64,000 nucleotides of DNA, from the NCBI RefSeq assembly GCF_010998615.1, contig NZ_JAAEAH010000056.1, positions 1 through 64,000 on the forward strand, written 5' to 3'. This DNA comes from Myxococcus sp. CA023. Its GTDB lineage: Bacteria; Myxococcota; Myxococcia; Myxococcales; Myxococcaceae. Positions within the stretch are counted from its first letter, which is position 1. Every line of letters begins with the position of its first letter. Positions 17,630 through 26,697 of this stretch are shown piece after piece. A model generated the notes under the pieces. The model saw only the letters and a list, made by a program, of their open reading frames with translations, was not told where the DNA came from and made no database searches. Made by a program: the position numbers and the translations under genes.

Positions 17630-19009
17630 CTATTTCGGCAAGTCGACTTCAACAGAATTCTTCGAAAGGATCAGATTGGACTTAAGCATTTCCAGTATGG
17701 TCGTCGGCGTTGTGAAATTATAGAACATTCTCGAAACCACGCCTGTGCCGACATTGCCCGCAGAGCCATCGAAAGCCAATGTCATTACATTTCCCTCCTT
17801 GTTCGACAGCAGATGCCCAACATAACCAGGATTGAGGTCAGTTCCATTTTTGGGATCCACCCAGCTAACTTTCATCTCATGAGTCTCTGCCAGAGCCGCA
17901 AAATGAGACAGAGAAAGACACATGAGTACGCGAATGTGCCCGCTGTATATGTCGTCGCAGTGGGGCGCGAGCGTCGGGAATAGATACATTGGGGTGGCCA
18001 ACGGGACAAACAACGCAGACCGGAGATCCGAGACCGGGCCGTCCAACTCCACTTCTCTCAACCACAGATCAAATGCTCGCCCGTCGCGAAAAGGACCACG
18101 ATAAACACCCAAATACAAGCATTTTTCAACAATCCCAATTGCCCAATTCGACGATCTGGACCGCTCAATCAAACAGGCCAATTGGCTTTCATAAAGACGC
18201 TCCTCCAGAACCTCCTCTGAAAGGCGAACTAAATCGCCACGAGCATCATGACCAGCGCCTGTCTTGATGAGTTCTTGTGTCCGATTCAGGCGTTCGGCCT
18301 GCTTGATGAGTCTCTTGAATTGCTCGAACTTTCTAGGTGACTCTTTCTTCTCAACTTCCGCAATGAAGTGTTCGCAATTCGTTCTTGCTGCAAACTGAGC
18401 TAGAGGCAGCAACTCTTCGTTTACCTTTCCTTCCTTAAGCTCAATCACATGCAGTGCGCGCTCATCTCCGTCTCGGGCAAGAATGTCTCCCAGGCGAACG
18501 AAAGACGTCAAATCGCTAATAAGAGCAAACCCCCGAGGATTGCCTACATTGAACCGATCAACGAATGAAATATAAGACTCGACATTTGAGTGAATTAGCG
18601 ACGGGGACGAGTCATCCGTATTCAGGCGTCGCGCAAGCCATAGTTGATTTCCTATAAGTTGCCAAGCGATTGTGTCGGCCAACTTGCGTAGAATTGCCTC
18701 GGATTCTTCCAGGCGCTCAAGCGAGTGAATGATTTTCCTCTCGGCGGATCTGTTCTTTGATGATTTGTTTTTTTTGAGCGACGATCGATCCTTTTCGATT
18801 TCTATTAGTCCGGTTAGAATTTCTTTTTGACCCTTTGCGAACCCTTCGTGTACTGCCGGGATGAACTTTTCTTCGTATTCAGGGTCGAGAATGTCGCCTG
18901 GTCCAGTCAGATCTAAGCCGTACGTGTTTATATATATCTCGATTTGCTTTCGCTTCTCCTGAAATGTGGGATTATCGGAACTCCAGTCGGAACTCCAGTC
19001 GGTCAACAT
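17630..19009 (-). CDS. AT-rich unknown protein with PD-(D/E)xK-like motif
   Basis: 459 residues; ATG 19009 is preceded by AGGAGGAGGG. Base composition is markedly lower in GC than all neighbours, pointing to recent acquisition. The stretch LTSFVRLGDILARDGDER followed by HVIELKEGKVN has the spacing of a PD-(D/E)xK nuclease core (Asp, then Glu-x-Lys), so a nuclease or restriction-like role is possible; this is inference. A Lys/Ser-rich segment (SSLKKNKSSKNRSAERK) lies near residue 80. The N-terminus carries an in-frame 12-bp tandem duplication (WSSDWSSD). It stands alone between an IS701 remnant and repeat R1, typical of a defence-island cargo gene. Confidence 0.55.
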   Translation of the reverse strand: MLTDWSSDWSSDNPTFQEKRKQIEIYINTYGLDLTGPGDILDPEYEEKFIPAVHEGFAKGQKEILTGLIEIEKDRSSLKKNKSSKNRSAERKIIHSLERLEESEAILRKLADTIAWQLIGNQLWLARRLNTDDSSPSLIHSNVESYISFVDRFNVGNPRGFALISDLTSFVRLGDILARDGDERALHVIELKEGKVNEELLPLAQFAARTNCEHFIAEVEKKESPRKFEQFKRLIKQAERLNRTQELIKTGAGHDARGDLVRLSEEVLEERLYESQLACLIERSRSSNWAIGIVEKCLYLGVYRGPFRDGRAFDLWLREVELDGPVSDLRSALFVPLATPMYLFPTLAPHCDDIYSGHIRVLMCLSLSHFAALAETHEMKVSWVDPKNGTDLNPGYVGHLLSNKEGNVMTLAFDGSAGNVGTGVVSRMFYNFTTPTTILEMLKSNLILSKNSVEVDLPK

Positions 19010-19128
19010 GTGTTTAAGCCCTCCTCCTGAGAGTGAATGCTAATGGGGCTGTAATCTATGTCAATTGGATTGTAATCGCCACCAAGGTGTCAGACGACTT
19101 GTAGGCGCGAGGTACCGGAGCGGATGCC

Positions 19129-19192
19129 CTGTGCCTACCCAATACTCGGCCGCTGCGTCATGGGTGCGTCAAGGCGTGTGAGCGAGGCGCGC
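19129..19192 (+). repeat. Dispersed repeat R1, copy
   Basis: CTGTGCCTACCC at 19129, CGGCCGCTGCGTCATG around 19147-19162, GCGTCAAGGC, then GTGAGCGAGGCGCGC ending at 19192. Same order and orientation as the copies at 48250 and 52203. Confidence 0.7.
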
Positions 19193-19574
19193 GTGGGCGA
19201 GCTGCTTGTCGCTGACGGCCTGGAGGGGCGGCACCTCCAGCCCCGCCACTGTGAGGACCACGTACGGCAGGACGACGTGCACGCAGCCCGCCTCGAGCTG
19301 GTCCGCGAGTGCGTCAGCCGCATCACTCCGCTGGGCCGCGCGCGGCTCGAACAGAGGTGATGCCGAATCGCTCTTCCAGTGCCTGGAGCGAGGGCCCTGT
19401 CGTGCGCGACACCTGCTCATCCACCCCGAGGACGGTGGCGTGGAGGGCCCCCTCGGCGTCCGACACCTCGACGTAGGCATCCAAAGCACACCGGGCATTC
19501 GCGACGCTTCGCACGCGGTACAGCCCTGGCGCCGTCACCCGCACCGTGGCCGCGCCGCGGCCATGCCATAGGCA
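19193..19574 (-). pseudogene. Degenerate unknown gene (two frames)
   Basis: Reverse-strand frames give VRVTAPGLYRVRSVANARCA, then LHATVLGVDEQVSRTTGPSL and LEERFGIT, and in another frame DALADQLEAGCVHVVLPYVV and LEVPPLQAVSDKQLAHARL. The join needs a frameshift near 19360. Family not recognised. Confidence 0.3.
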
Positions 19575-19680
19575 TCGGCCGGGCACACCGTGCGCCCGCG
19601 CCCCCCACGACCTCACCCACCAGAACCATCTTCCGCGACGGCAAGGCCTTCCGCGCCATCGGATAAACGTCGTCGGAGAC
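19575..19680 (-). pseudogene. Fragment of a second exonuclease VII-like gene
   Basis: DNA here matches the 5' part of the exonuclease VII-like gene at 23879-25167: SDDVYPMARKALPSRKMVLV followed by GEVV is the counterpart of SNDVQPMARKALPPREMILV and GEVV. It is cut off on one side by the IS630 element (TA at 19681-19682) and degenerates on the other. Confidence 0.6.
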
Positions 19681-19682
19681 TA

Positions 19683-20900
19683 AACGCCCGATCATGAATC
19701 TCGCACGCGCTCAGGCGGCGCTCCGCAGATGGACCTTGCGGAGGATAGGACTGGCACGCCGCTGGGCGTTGCGAGCGTGCAGGTAGGCATGGACGCGCCG
19801 CATGCGCTTCTGGAGGGTGCGGCAGCGATGGTTGCGAGTGACATTGGCGTGGAGGTCCAGCCAGACGCGCTCAATGCGATTGGCGTCCGGGCAGTAAGGC
19901 GACAGGAAGTGGAGGACAAGCCGGCCGCCGAGTTGCTCGAGCGCCTTTCTCGTCTTCTGGCTGCTATGGATGGAGGCGTTGTCCAGGATGAGGTGGATTC
20001 GTGGGGCGCCAGGGTACTCACCGGCGATGCGCCAAAGCAGCTGGATGAAGAGTGAGCTGGCCTTCGACTTGCCTTCCACCCAGGTGAGGCGGCCCGTCTT
20101 CGAGTCCAGGGCGCCGGCCAGGTATCGCTTCTTGTTGTTGCCTGGCGTGAGCACCACCCGGCGCTGGCCGGGCAGGCACCAGTCGCGTCCCACTTTCGGA
20201 TTGAGATGGATGTCCACCTCGTCCACATAGAGGACCGGCTCGTCGGACCGGGCACATGCTTCCAGGCACCGCAACTCGAAGAGACGCCGGCGCCGCTTCC
20301 AGCCCGGCCAAGGGCAGCCCACCACGGGTTTGGCCGCCTTCAGGCTCGCACCGAGGGTGGCAAGCGCACGGCCCATGGTGGCAACCGACACCCGCGCCAG
20401 GCCCCGGCGCTCCATCTCCAGCGCGAGCAACTCTCGTGTCCACGTCGGGCGGCACCAACCCACCTCTTCGGGAGTACCCGCCAGCACGCGCGAGAGAATG
20501 GCGAGGAAGCGCTCATCCACCTTCGCCTCGCCATTGGCCGCCCTGCGGTCCAACAGGGCTTTACGCCGTCCCGTCCGGTAGCGATTGACCGCAGAGACGA
20601 CTGTGGAGGTGGCGCACGCCAGAGCACGTGCTACCTGCCTGCACGATTCGCCGCGCGACACTCCCACCACCGCCATGCACCGCCGCAGGGTGAGCGGGCA
20701 GCCGCTCCTTTCACCCCAACGGATGAGGGAGCGGCGCTGCAGTCGCGAAAGACGGGGACTACCTTTGTCCCTGGGCGGGGCCTTTCTGATTCCTGGTCTT
20801 CTGCGCACACAGAGCCGAACGGGATGTGCCCCTGCCTCTTCCTATCGCCCCGCGCGCCCGCCCGCTCACCAACCCCGATCGAGAATCACGAGCGGTGGTT
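19683..20900 (-). mobile_element. Complete IS630-family insertion sequence
   Basis: Imperfect terminal inverted repeats: left AACGCCCGATCATGAATCTC from 19683, right (read inwards) AACCACCGCTCGTGATTCTC from 20900. TA dinucleotides flank both ends (19681-19682, 20901-20902), as expected for IS630 insertion. One intact transposase gene lies inside. Confidence 0.75.
19711..20808 (-). CDS. IS630-family transposase
   Basis: 365 residues, intact. N-terminal helix-turn-helix region (ESCRQVARALACATSTVVSA), a second DNA-binding segment, then the DDE_3 catalytic core: LYVDEVDIHLNPK (first Asp), HLILDNASIHSS (second Asp) and SPYCPDANRIERVW (Glu). All three acidic residues are present and the reading frame is uninterrupted, so this copy could be active. 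It is inserted into the remnant of an exonuclease VII-like gene. Confidence 0.9.
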   Translation of the reverse strand: MRRRPGIRKAPPRDKGSPRLSRLQRRSLIRWGERSGCPLTLRRCMAVVGVSRGESCRQVARALACATSTVVSAVNRYRTGRRKALLDRRAANGEAKVDERFLAILSRVLAGTPEEVGWCRPTWTRELLALEMERRGLARVSVATMGRALATLGASLKAAKPVVGCPWPGWKRRRRLFELRCLEACARSDEPVLYVDEVDIHLNPKVGRDWCLPGQRRVVLTPGNNKKRYLAGALDSKTGRLTWVEGKSKASSLFIQLLWRIAGEYPGAPRIHLILDNASIHSSQKTRKALEQLGGRLVLHFLSPYCPDANRIERVWLDLHANVTRNHRCRTLQKRMRRVHAYLHARNAQRRASPILRKVHLRSAA

Positions 20901-20903
20901 TAG

Positions 20904-21525
20904 CGTAGCGCCTCAAGAGCGGCTGCGTGTTGGCGGTCGTGAGGAGACACAGCTCCCTGGTCATCGACTCGACCGGTTTTCCAAGCTTCCGGCCACCGCG
21001 TGCCCCGCCAAGTGAAGGGCAAGCTCACTCCGCCCAGTGCCCCACATTCTCGGGACCACTCAGCGACAGGGGGCCACCGGCCAGCATTCGGAAAGCACTG
21101 GCCTGAACTCAAGCCCCTCACTCAACCGTGGACAGATTCCTACTGTTTCGGCAGCCATCTACACCAACGGCTGGTGATGGTGCGGCGCCCAGTGCCGAGC
21201 CTACGCTGCGGCCATGAGGCCGTCGCGCCCCCTCGCCGAACCTCCCCTGCTGAGCACGAGATGAAGTGCATTGGATGAGCCCTCTCATGCGCCGCCTATC
21301 TTGACGCTCGCCAGCACCAGCGGCCCGTAAAGAGAGCGCCGACGGCGACAGGTCATCTAGTGAATCTCTTCGCTAGATCCTCAGGGCATTGGCATCGGTG
21401 TCAACTCATCACTCCCGATGGCAACCTCGAGAAAAGCGTCCTGTACACTTCAAAGCATCTACTTCCGTTTGAGCCCTCGGCGACTCGGCAGTACTTGAAT
21501 ACCACCAAGAAAGGAGAGAGCAAAC
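20904..21525. other. Gap without a supported gene
   Basis: About 620 bp between the IS630 end and the lipoprotein gene. ORFs here are short, overlap each other and show no recognisable protein sequence. The last 40 bp contain the ribosome site of the lipoprotein gene (AAGGAGAG at about 21510). Confidence 0.4.
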
Positions 21526-22983
21526 TTGAGGCTTATTCCACTTCTGCTTATCTGCAGCTGTGCATCGACTGGAGGCGGCCCGCTGTCACAAGGGAGGATG
21601 TTCTCATCCGCCACCACAAGGGTCCAACGCTCCTCAGCACCAATAGGAGCAACTGCGGCATCAAACCTTGCAAGCGCGGCGACTGGCGTAGCACTCAAGC
21701 AAGCACTGCAGGGGCTTCTCGGAGACATACAAGCGCGCGCCCACATACTCGGCGACGAACTTACCACGCGACTCTCCAACGAAGTAAAGGTTGCAATATC
21801 TCAACTAGACAGCGTCCTAGGAACTCAAATCACAAAACCCCTCAATGAACTCAACTCCTCTGCGCGCACCGTGGCGGATCGAGCAACAGTCATCGCCACC
21901 CAAGCGCGCGGGGTGATTGACGCCGCAGTCAAGTGCGCAGGCAGCGATGCACACTTGATTATCCAAGGAGCAACTGCTTCGCTTGCCGCAACAGGTGGAG
22001 ACATATCATTTTGGCGCGAAGACATGCCGTTTGTGGGGTTGTCTTATGCACTGGGGTATCAGTCGCGAATGGGCATGTATGTGGGTCGCGAACCCACGCC
22101 TTTTCGGATTGTCGGCGGATTCCCCGGACTCTCACCGCAACAATGCGGTATGCCCACGGTGGCATTGGGCAAGGCCGGCAACGAGGTGCCTGTGGTTTCA
22201 GCCGATCACCGTTCGATTGTTGTAGTTTATCCTTCCATTAGCGAGGCCGGAGTTTTTCCGGTTGTAATCAAGTACCGAAGTCAGTCTTGGCATGGATGTA
22301 GGTCAAAACCGATTGAGCTAAGGACGTTTCTCGTGGTCGCACCTGCTCCGGAGTTCAAAATCTCATATTCCGCACTAGCCAATTGCGGCACATACGAACG
22401 GCAAACGAAATCCATCAGCACATGGATTCCCAACGACAAATGCCAAGGAGACAAGCACGGAGATCTCGCGCTTTGCGCCGACCCTGGCTGGGAACTCGAC
22501 TCAACAACGGTCAACTGGATTGGCTGCAATGGAGATCGAGACCACAGCCACTTTCGAGATAACAATTGCGGGCGTGCCAAATGGACGGTTCCTGAACAGG
22601 AAGGCTTTCTGTGCACAGGCAGCAACAAGTCTGGTGGTGCAGAACTATTTATCACCCAGCGACGACTGACAAAAACACCGGCAAAGCAACCAATCACTGG
22701 AACATCGTCGCGCCCAGCAACTTACAACACAAGCACCAGACTGGCGGTATTCGACCCATTAAAGACCCCCTCCTTAACCTCAGATCAGCCCCCTTGGGAG
22801 TGCGAGTGGACGGTCAGTGCGTCAGTAAGGCGTCCTGACGGCACAATTACCGACATTCCAGCAAGGACCGGGGTAGGCTCTCTGACTTCCGCATCGGCCG
22901 ACGGGGTTTCGTATGACTGGAACCCACTTGACGGCTCAATAACGGTGACTTCTCCACCATACTCTTGCGACTACTTCCAGTAG
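21526..22983 (+). CDS. Large lipoprotein of unknown function, TTG start
   Basis: 485 residues. I chose the TTG at 21526 because AAGGAGAG lies 8-10 bases upstream and the translation opens with a minimal lipoprotein signal, RLIPLLLICSC. Residues ~60-150 are a helical, coiled-coil-like region (LGDELTTRLSNEVKVAISQL; LNELNSSARTVADRATVIAT). The remainder is strand-rich with many Cys (about a dozen: CQGDKHGDLALC, NWIGCNGD, FLCTGSN, CEWTV), suggesting disulfides outside the cytoplasm. GC is lower than in the surrounding genes. No family recognised. The 580 bp downstream (22984-23567) hold nothing I can support. Confidence 0.6.
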   Translation: MRLIPLLLICSCASTGGGPLSQGRMFSSATTRVQRSSAPIGATAASNLASAATGVALKQALQGLLGDIQARAHILGDELTTRLSNEVKVAISQLDSVLGTQITKPLNELNSSARTVADRATVIATQARGVIDAAVKCAGSDAHLIIQGATASLAATGGDISFWREDMPFVGLSYALGYQSRMGMYVGREPTPFRIVGGFPGLSPQQCGMPTVALGKAGNEVPVVSADHRSIVVVYPSISEAGVFPVVIKYRSQSWHGCRSKPIELRTFLVVAPAPEFKISYSALANCGTYERQTKSISTWIPNDKCQGDKHGDLALCADPGWELDSTTVNWIGCNGDRDHSHFRDNNCGRAKWTVPEQEGFLCTGSNKSGGAELFITQRRLTKTPAKQPITGTSSRPATYNTSTRLAVFDPLKTPSLTSDQPPWECEWTVSASVRRPDGTITDIPARTGVGSLTSASADGVSYDWNPLDGSITVTSPPYSCDYFQ

Positions 22984-23567
22984 AACCATTCTGGTACAGG
23001 GTCCCAAGGCATACAAAAACATGCACTTTCCAAGAAATCGGCCGTCCTTTGCTCGCATCAAGTCCGAGAACGACAATGGGTAAATGAAGCTGACCGGGAC
23101 GCGCGAGGTCGTCGGCCGACTGCATTGACGCTGCGGAGGGGGTGGAACCACCAAGGAGGCTATGGCGCATCGAGCCTTCGCCCACTAATGTCTGGATTCG
23201 CATCCACGCGACGAGGACATGCAAAATGCGGGGGTGGGTTCAAGACTCCATCATCCGACCTCCCTACCCCAGTCTCGCAAATATGCGGTTCCGCCCCTCG
23301 CGAGAGGACATAACCAACTCCTGCGCCCACTCAACACGCAAGGGCTCTCATGGAAGGAGGCGGGAAGTCTCCCTTGTGCGCTTTGCTCTAGACACGAAGT
23401 CAATCATGTGCAGATGGGCCTTCTCGCGGTGAGCGCCCGCCCCTACCACGCGGGTCTGACATGGCCGAAATGGCAGTGAATCCAGCAGGTTGACGCGCAT
23501 TTCCGCCCTGATTACCTAAGGGAGAACCCATTTCTCCGCGCCAATCGGGCCGGAAAGGAAGCCAGCA

Positions 23568-23798
23568 ATGACCAAGAAGAATGTCCACACCGTTCCGTCT
23601 AAGGGTGGCTCGGGGTGGGACAATAAGGTCGGTGGTGAAGTCGTTAGCCACCACCACAAGAAGGAAACTGCGGTCGAGAGAGGCCGGTCGATTGCACGGT
23701 CGAACGAGTCCGAGCATGTCATTCACAAGAAGACCGGGGAGATTCACGAGAAGAACAGCTATGGGAATGATCCCAACCCGCCGAAGGACCGGCGGTAG
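23568..23798 (+). CDS. DUF2188 family protein
   Basis: 76 residues from ATG 23568, with GGAAAGGAAG upstream. TKKNVHTVPSKGGSGWDNKV, ERGRSIARSNESEHVIHKK and GEIHEKNSYGNDPNPPKDR match DUF2188: an N-terminal VHxVP strand, a Q/R-helix and a DSYGNDPxPP tail. Small, basic, cytoplasmic; these domains occur in phages and accessory regions, with unknown function. Its single-gene context gives no further clue. Confidence 0.8.
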   Translation: MTKKNVHTVPSKGGSGWDNKVGGEVVSHHHKKETAVERGRSIARSNESEHVIHKKTGEIHEKNSYGNDPNPPKDRR

Positions 23799-23878
23799 CT
23801 GAGCTTTGCCCCACAGCCCCTTGCGCTGCTCGCGCTCGTTACCGCGAGCAGCGGCCCTCCAAAGCTCGGCTAATGCGT

Positions 23879-25167
23879 CTATTCGAAGGCGCCAGCCGAC
23901 TCTGCTGAAGGAGCACGCTGCCTTCGCTTCGGAGCCTCCTTCTTCACGGGCGCGACAGTTGCCGGAGGAGGAGAATCCACCGCCGGTACACCGGGACCTG
24001 ACACAGGATACGCCTCGGGCCGAACAAGGCCGTCCCATCGCGATGCCCCCTTCCATCCCACAACGAAGGCCAAGCCGAGCGCGAGGACGCAAACGAGTCC
24101 CCAGTAGACCTTCCAGGCCACTCGCTTCGCACTCCTAAGCCATCGGGACGTCCGCCGCGCCTCTTCATGGTGCAGCGCTGCCGAGGTTAGCTGCACGGGC
24201 AGCTCCCGCACGCGTGAAGTCTCCGCAGGGCCTGGAGTGCGGGAGGCGCCACCAGAAGACAGCACGACTACGGGACGCGGGGCAGTGGGAACCTGGGCCG
24301 TAGCAGGCAGCGGCGTGACAATACGGACCGGCGTGGACTGCTTCGGCAGCGGCTGGACTCGCCGGAAGAGTCGAGCGACGAGGTGCGCCGCAACGGAGGA
24401 GTCCGTGCCCGGTAGGCAGCGAAGCGCTGTGCCTCCACCCTCGTCCTGGCGTGCCCCACGGCCACAATACACGGCTTCGTCAGCTGGCAAAGGGCTTGAG
24501 CGAGCACCGGCGAGTTGAAAGGCTGCAAGTCAATCCGCGAGCCCCCTCCGCGGGCTAGGACGACCACTTCCGCACCGCCCTCCTGCGCCCGGCGGAGACC
24601 ATCCGCGATGGACTCCTCGTCGTAGAGCCCTACCGGAATGAGCTCCACCTGAACGCGGGTGCCGATGGTGTCTTCGAGCTGACCGCTGAAGTCCGCCACC
24701 GCTTCGCTCCCCTCGGACGTGACGAGCGCCACGCGCGTGAAGGGCCTGGTGACCTTCGGCGGTGGGGACTGGCGTCCCGCTGCGATGGCGTCGAGCTCGG
24801 CCTGATGTCGGACATGCCGACTCGAGGGGCCGCGGTCCGTCCAACTCTTCGCCATGAAGCGCACGTCGATGCCGCCACGCTCCTCATCCACGAAGGCCCT
24901 TGCACTGCCCTCGAACTCCACCATGTGCGCCAACCCAGGGCGCCAAGTGCAATCGTCCGGAAGCACCACCCAGACGCGCTTGTCGAAGCCACGGGTGTCG
25001 GCCAGACATACACTGCGCCCGCGCACCTCCACGACCTCACCCACCAGAATCATCTCCCGCGGCGGCAAGGCCTTTCGCGCCATGGGCTGGACGTCGTTAG
25101 AGATGAGCTGGATGACCGACCGGATGGAGAAGTACTGCGGTTTCTGCTTTCCAAGTCCCCGCTGCAT
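23879..25167 (-). pseudogene. Exonuclease VII large subunit-like protein with C-terminal membrane helix, frameshifted
   Basis: Frame one (25167 to ~24450) has an OB-fold-like N-terminus (MARKALPPREMILVGEVVEV), a middle domain starting TRVALVTSEGSEAVADF, and the signature EVVVLARGGGSRIDLQPFNS then KPCIVAVGHA of XseA-type proteins. The expected continuation, DEGGGTALRCLPGTDSSVAA then HLVARLFRR, is in another frame, so one base has been lost at 24441-24450. The second frame ends with a membrane helix (YWGLVCVLALGLAFVVGW) and a Pro/Lys-rich tail, not found in standard XseA. No small subunit (XseB) is nearby. Either a recent pseudogene or a sequencing error. Confidence 0.7.
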
Positions 25168-25381
25168 GCGCCCTCCCTCGCATCGGGCACCACACCCGAC
25201 TTGTGGGTGGAGGTATGCCAGATGGGGTTGACACGATTTGGCGAACTGGGTCAGCAGAGCCCCAGAATTCTCGAACTGCTCCGTAGCAGAGGAATCTTGT
25301 CGGCCGGGTGGAACCTACGCGGACGCTTCTGCCGTAGTACATTCTCAGCATCGGCGAACGCGCCAACAGAAGGGGGATGCA

Positions 25382-25744
25382 ATGAACTTGATGATGACTA
25401 TCGAGAGGACAGAGCGCCAAGAGCACATTGATTCACTCTTTGAGCGCGACGAGGTTCGCTACCCTTTTCCCAAGAGGATCCTGAGGAAGGACGAGCTTGC
25501 GGGTGGGGTGCTTTACGTCGTGTACCAAGGGCGAATCTGTGGTTACGGCCAGATAGGAAGCATCAAGCAGCACCGAGGAATGAAGGTCGGAAGTCGGCCA
25601 GGAAGGCGGGTAGATGGACCTGGGGATATGGTGGTTCTCAACGGACCACTGGAAAAGATGCCTCGCGAGATAAGCATGCGTGGATTTCAAGGATTTCGTT
25701 ACATCAAGAAGGACCTGCATAATCCATCGCGCGTTCGCCGCTGA
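25382..25744 (+). CDS. Small protein with possible PUA/EVE-like fold
   Basis: 120 residues from ATG 25382. After an acidic N-terminal helix, it reads VRYPFPKRILRKDELAGGVL, then YVVYQGRICGYGQIGSI and MVVLNGPLEKMPREISMRGF before GFRYIKKDL. The order strand, YQG, G-x-G-x-I resembles the nucleic-acid-binding PUA/EVE-like domains found near restriction or helicase genes; this is a guess from pattern. Stand-alone; 213 bp upstream are featureless. Repeat R1 follows 18 bp after its stop. Confidence 0.5.
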   Translation: MNLMMTIERTERQEHIDSLFERDEVRYPFPKRILRKDELAGGVLYVVYQGRICGYGQIGSIKQHRGMKVGSRPGRRVDGPGDMVVLNGPLEKMPREISMRGFQGFRYIKKDLHNPSRVRR

Positions 25745-25761
25745 ACGGCATACCTGTGCGG

Positions 25762-25818
25762 TGAGCGTCAAGCTCTCGTCGGGCAGAGCGTCAATGCGAG
25801 TGAGCGAGGAGCGCGCGA
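25762..25818 (+). repeat. Dispersed repeat R1, partial copy
   Basis: GAGCGTCAAGC, then GTCGGGCAGAGCGTCAATGC and GAGTGAGCGAGGAGCGCGC; matches the 3' half of the copy at 48250-48335. The IS3-type remnant follows, then the CBASS operon. Confidence 0.6.
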
Positions 25819-25894
25819 CCACTGTTTCACCTGGGCGCAAAGCGCCAGGTGAGTCTCGGCACCCCGAGGGGCGTCCAGGTGCCAGGGCCGACGA

Positions 25895-26424
25895 CATGTC
25901 GGGCACCGACGCGACCTGCCCTCTGATGACGAGGGCGGGCCAAGCCACCGTCTTCATCGTCGTCGACCACGTCACCGCCGAGTGCGCCGGTATCCACGCG
26001 GCCTGGGTGAGGACTCGCTTCGACGCCCCCGAGCCCCTGCGCCAGGGCGTCAAGGGCCGCTTCGATGCGTACAGCCGAGGCGTGGCCACGGGGTTGGGCC
26101 CTCCGCCACGACAACGGCAGCCGGTTCACCTCGAAGGCATTTCAGGACGAACTTCGCTTCCTGGGTGCCGCCAGCCCGTCCTTCGCCACAGTCCCGAGGG
26201 CAACGGCTGCGCCGAGCGTTTCGTCTGCACCCGCGAAGAGAAGCTGCTCTGGGGGCGAACCTTCTCCACTGTAGAGGACCTGCGCGTGCCGGCGGGAGTG
26301 GCCCCACCGCAACAACAAGTACGGACATACGGAAGACCACGACCACCTCTCGCCGAGTCAGGCCCGGCTGGAGTTGATGCAGTTGAGACAGGTGGCCTGA
26401 TTACGACCCACCTGGTATCTCAAC
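25895..26424 (+). pseudogene. IS3-type integrase-core transposase remnant
   Basis: GTDATCPLMTRAGQATVFIV then DHVTAECAGIHAAWVRTRFD is the start of an rve integrase core. A shift near 26065 gives WALRHDNGSRFTSKAFQDEL, which carries the second Asp; another shift gives PEGNGCAERFVCTREEKLLW with the catalytic Glu. At least two frameshifts and missing ends make it inactive. Confidence 0.75.
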
Positions 26425-26697
26425 AACCCGGTGCGGTGCACGCCCTAGAGCTGCTTGCGAAAACGGCGAGCACGTTGGAGCCTATTCCCCGTCCATGCCC
26501 GTCATGATGAAGAAGCGTTCCTCAAACACCGAGCTAACATTCGCAACGACCAGTGTCACCGCCCTGCGCTACTGGGCACCGCTTACGGGCGCGATCGGTG
26601 ACGATGCCCGATCCGAGGAGGTCGTCGCGCTTGTCAAGAGCGCCTGTGGGCCTTACGGCCTAGTTGTTGGCCACGCAATGCGGTCATGGAGGGATTT

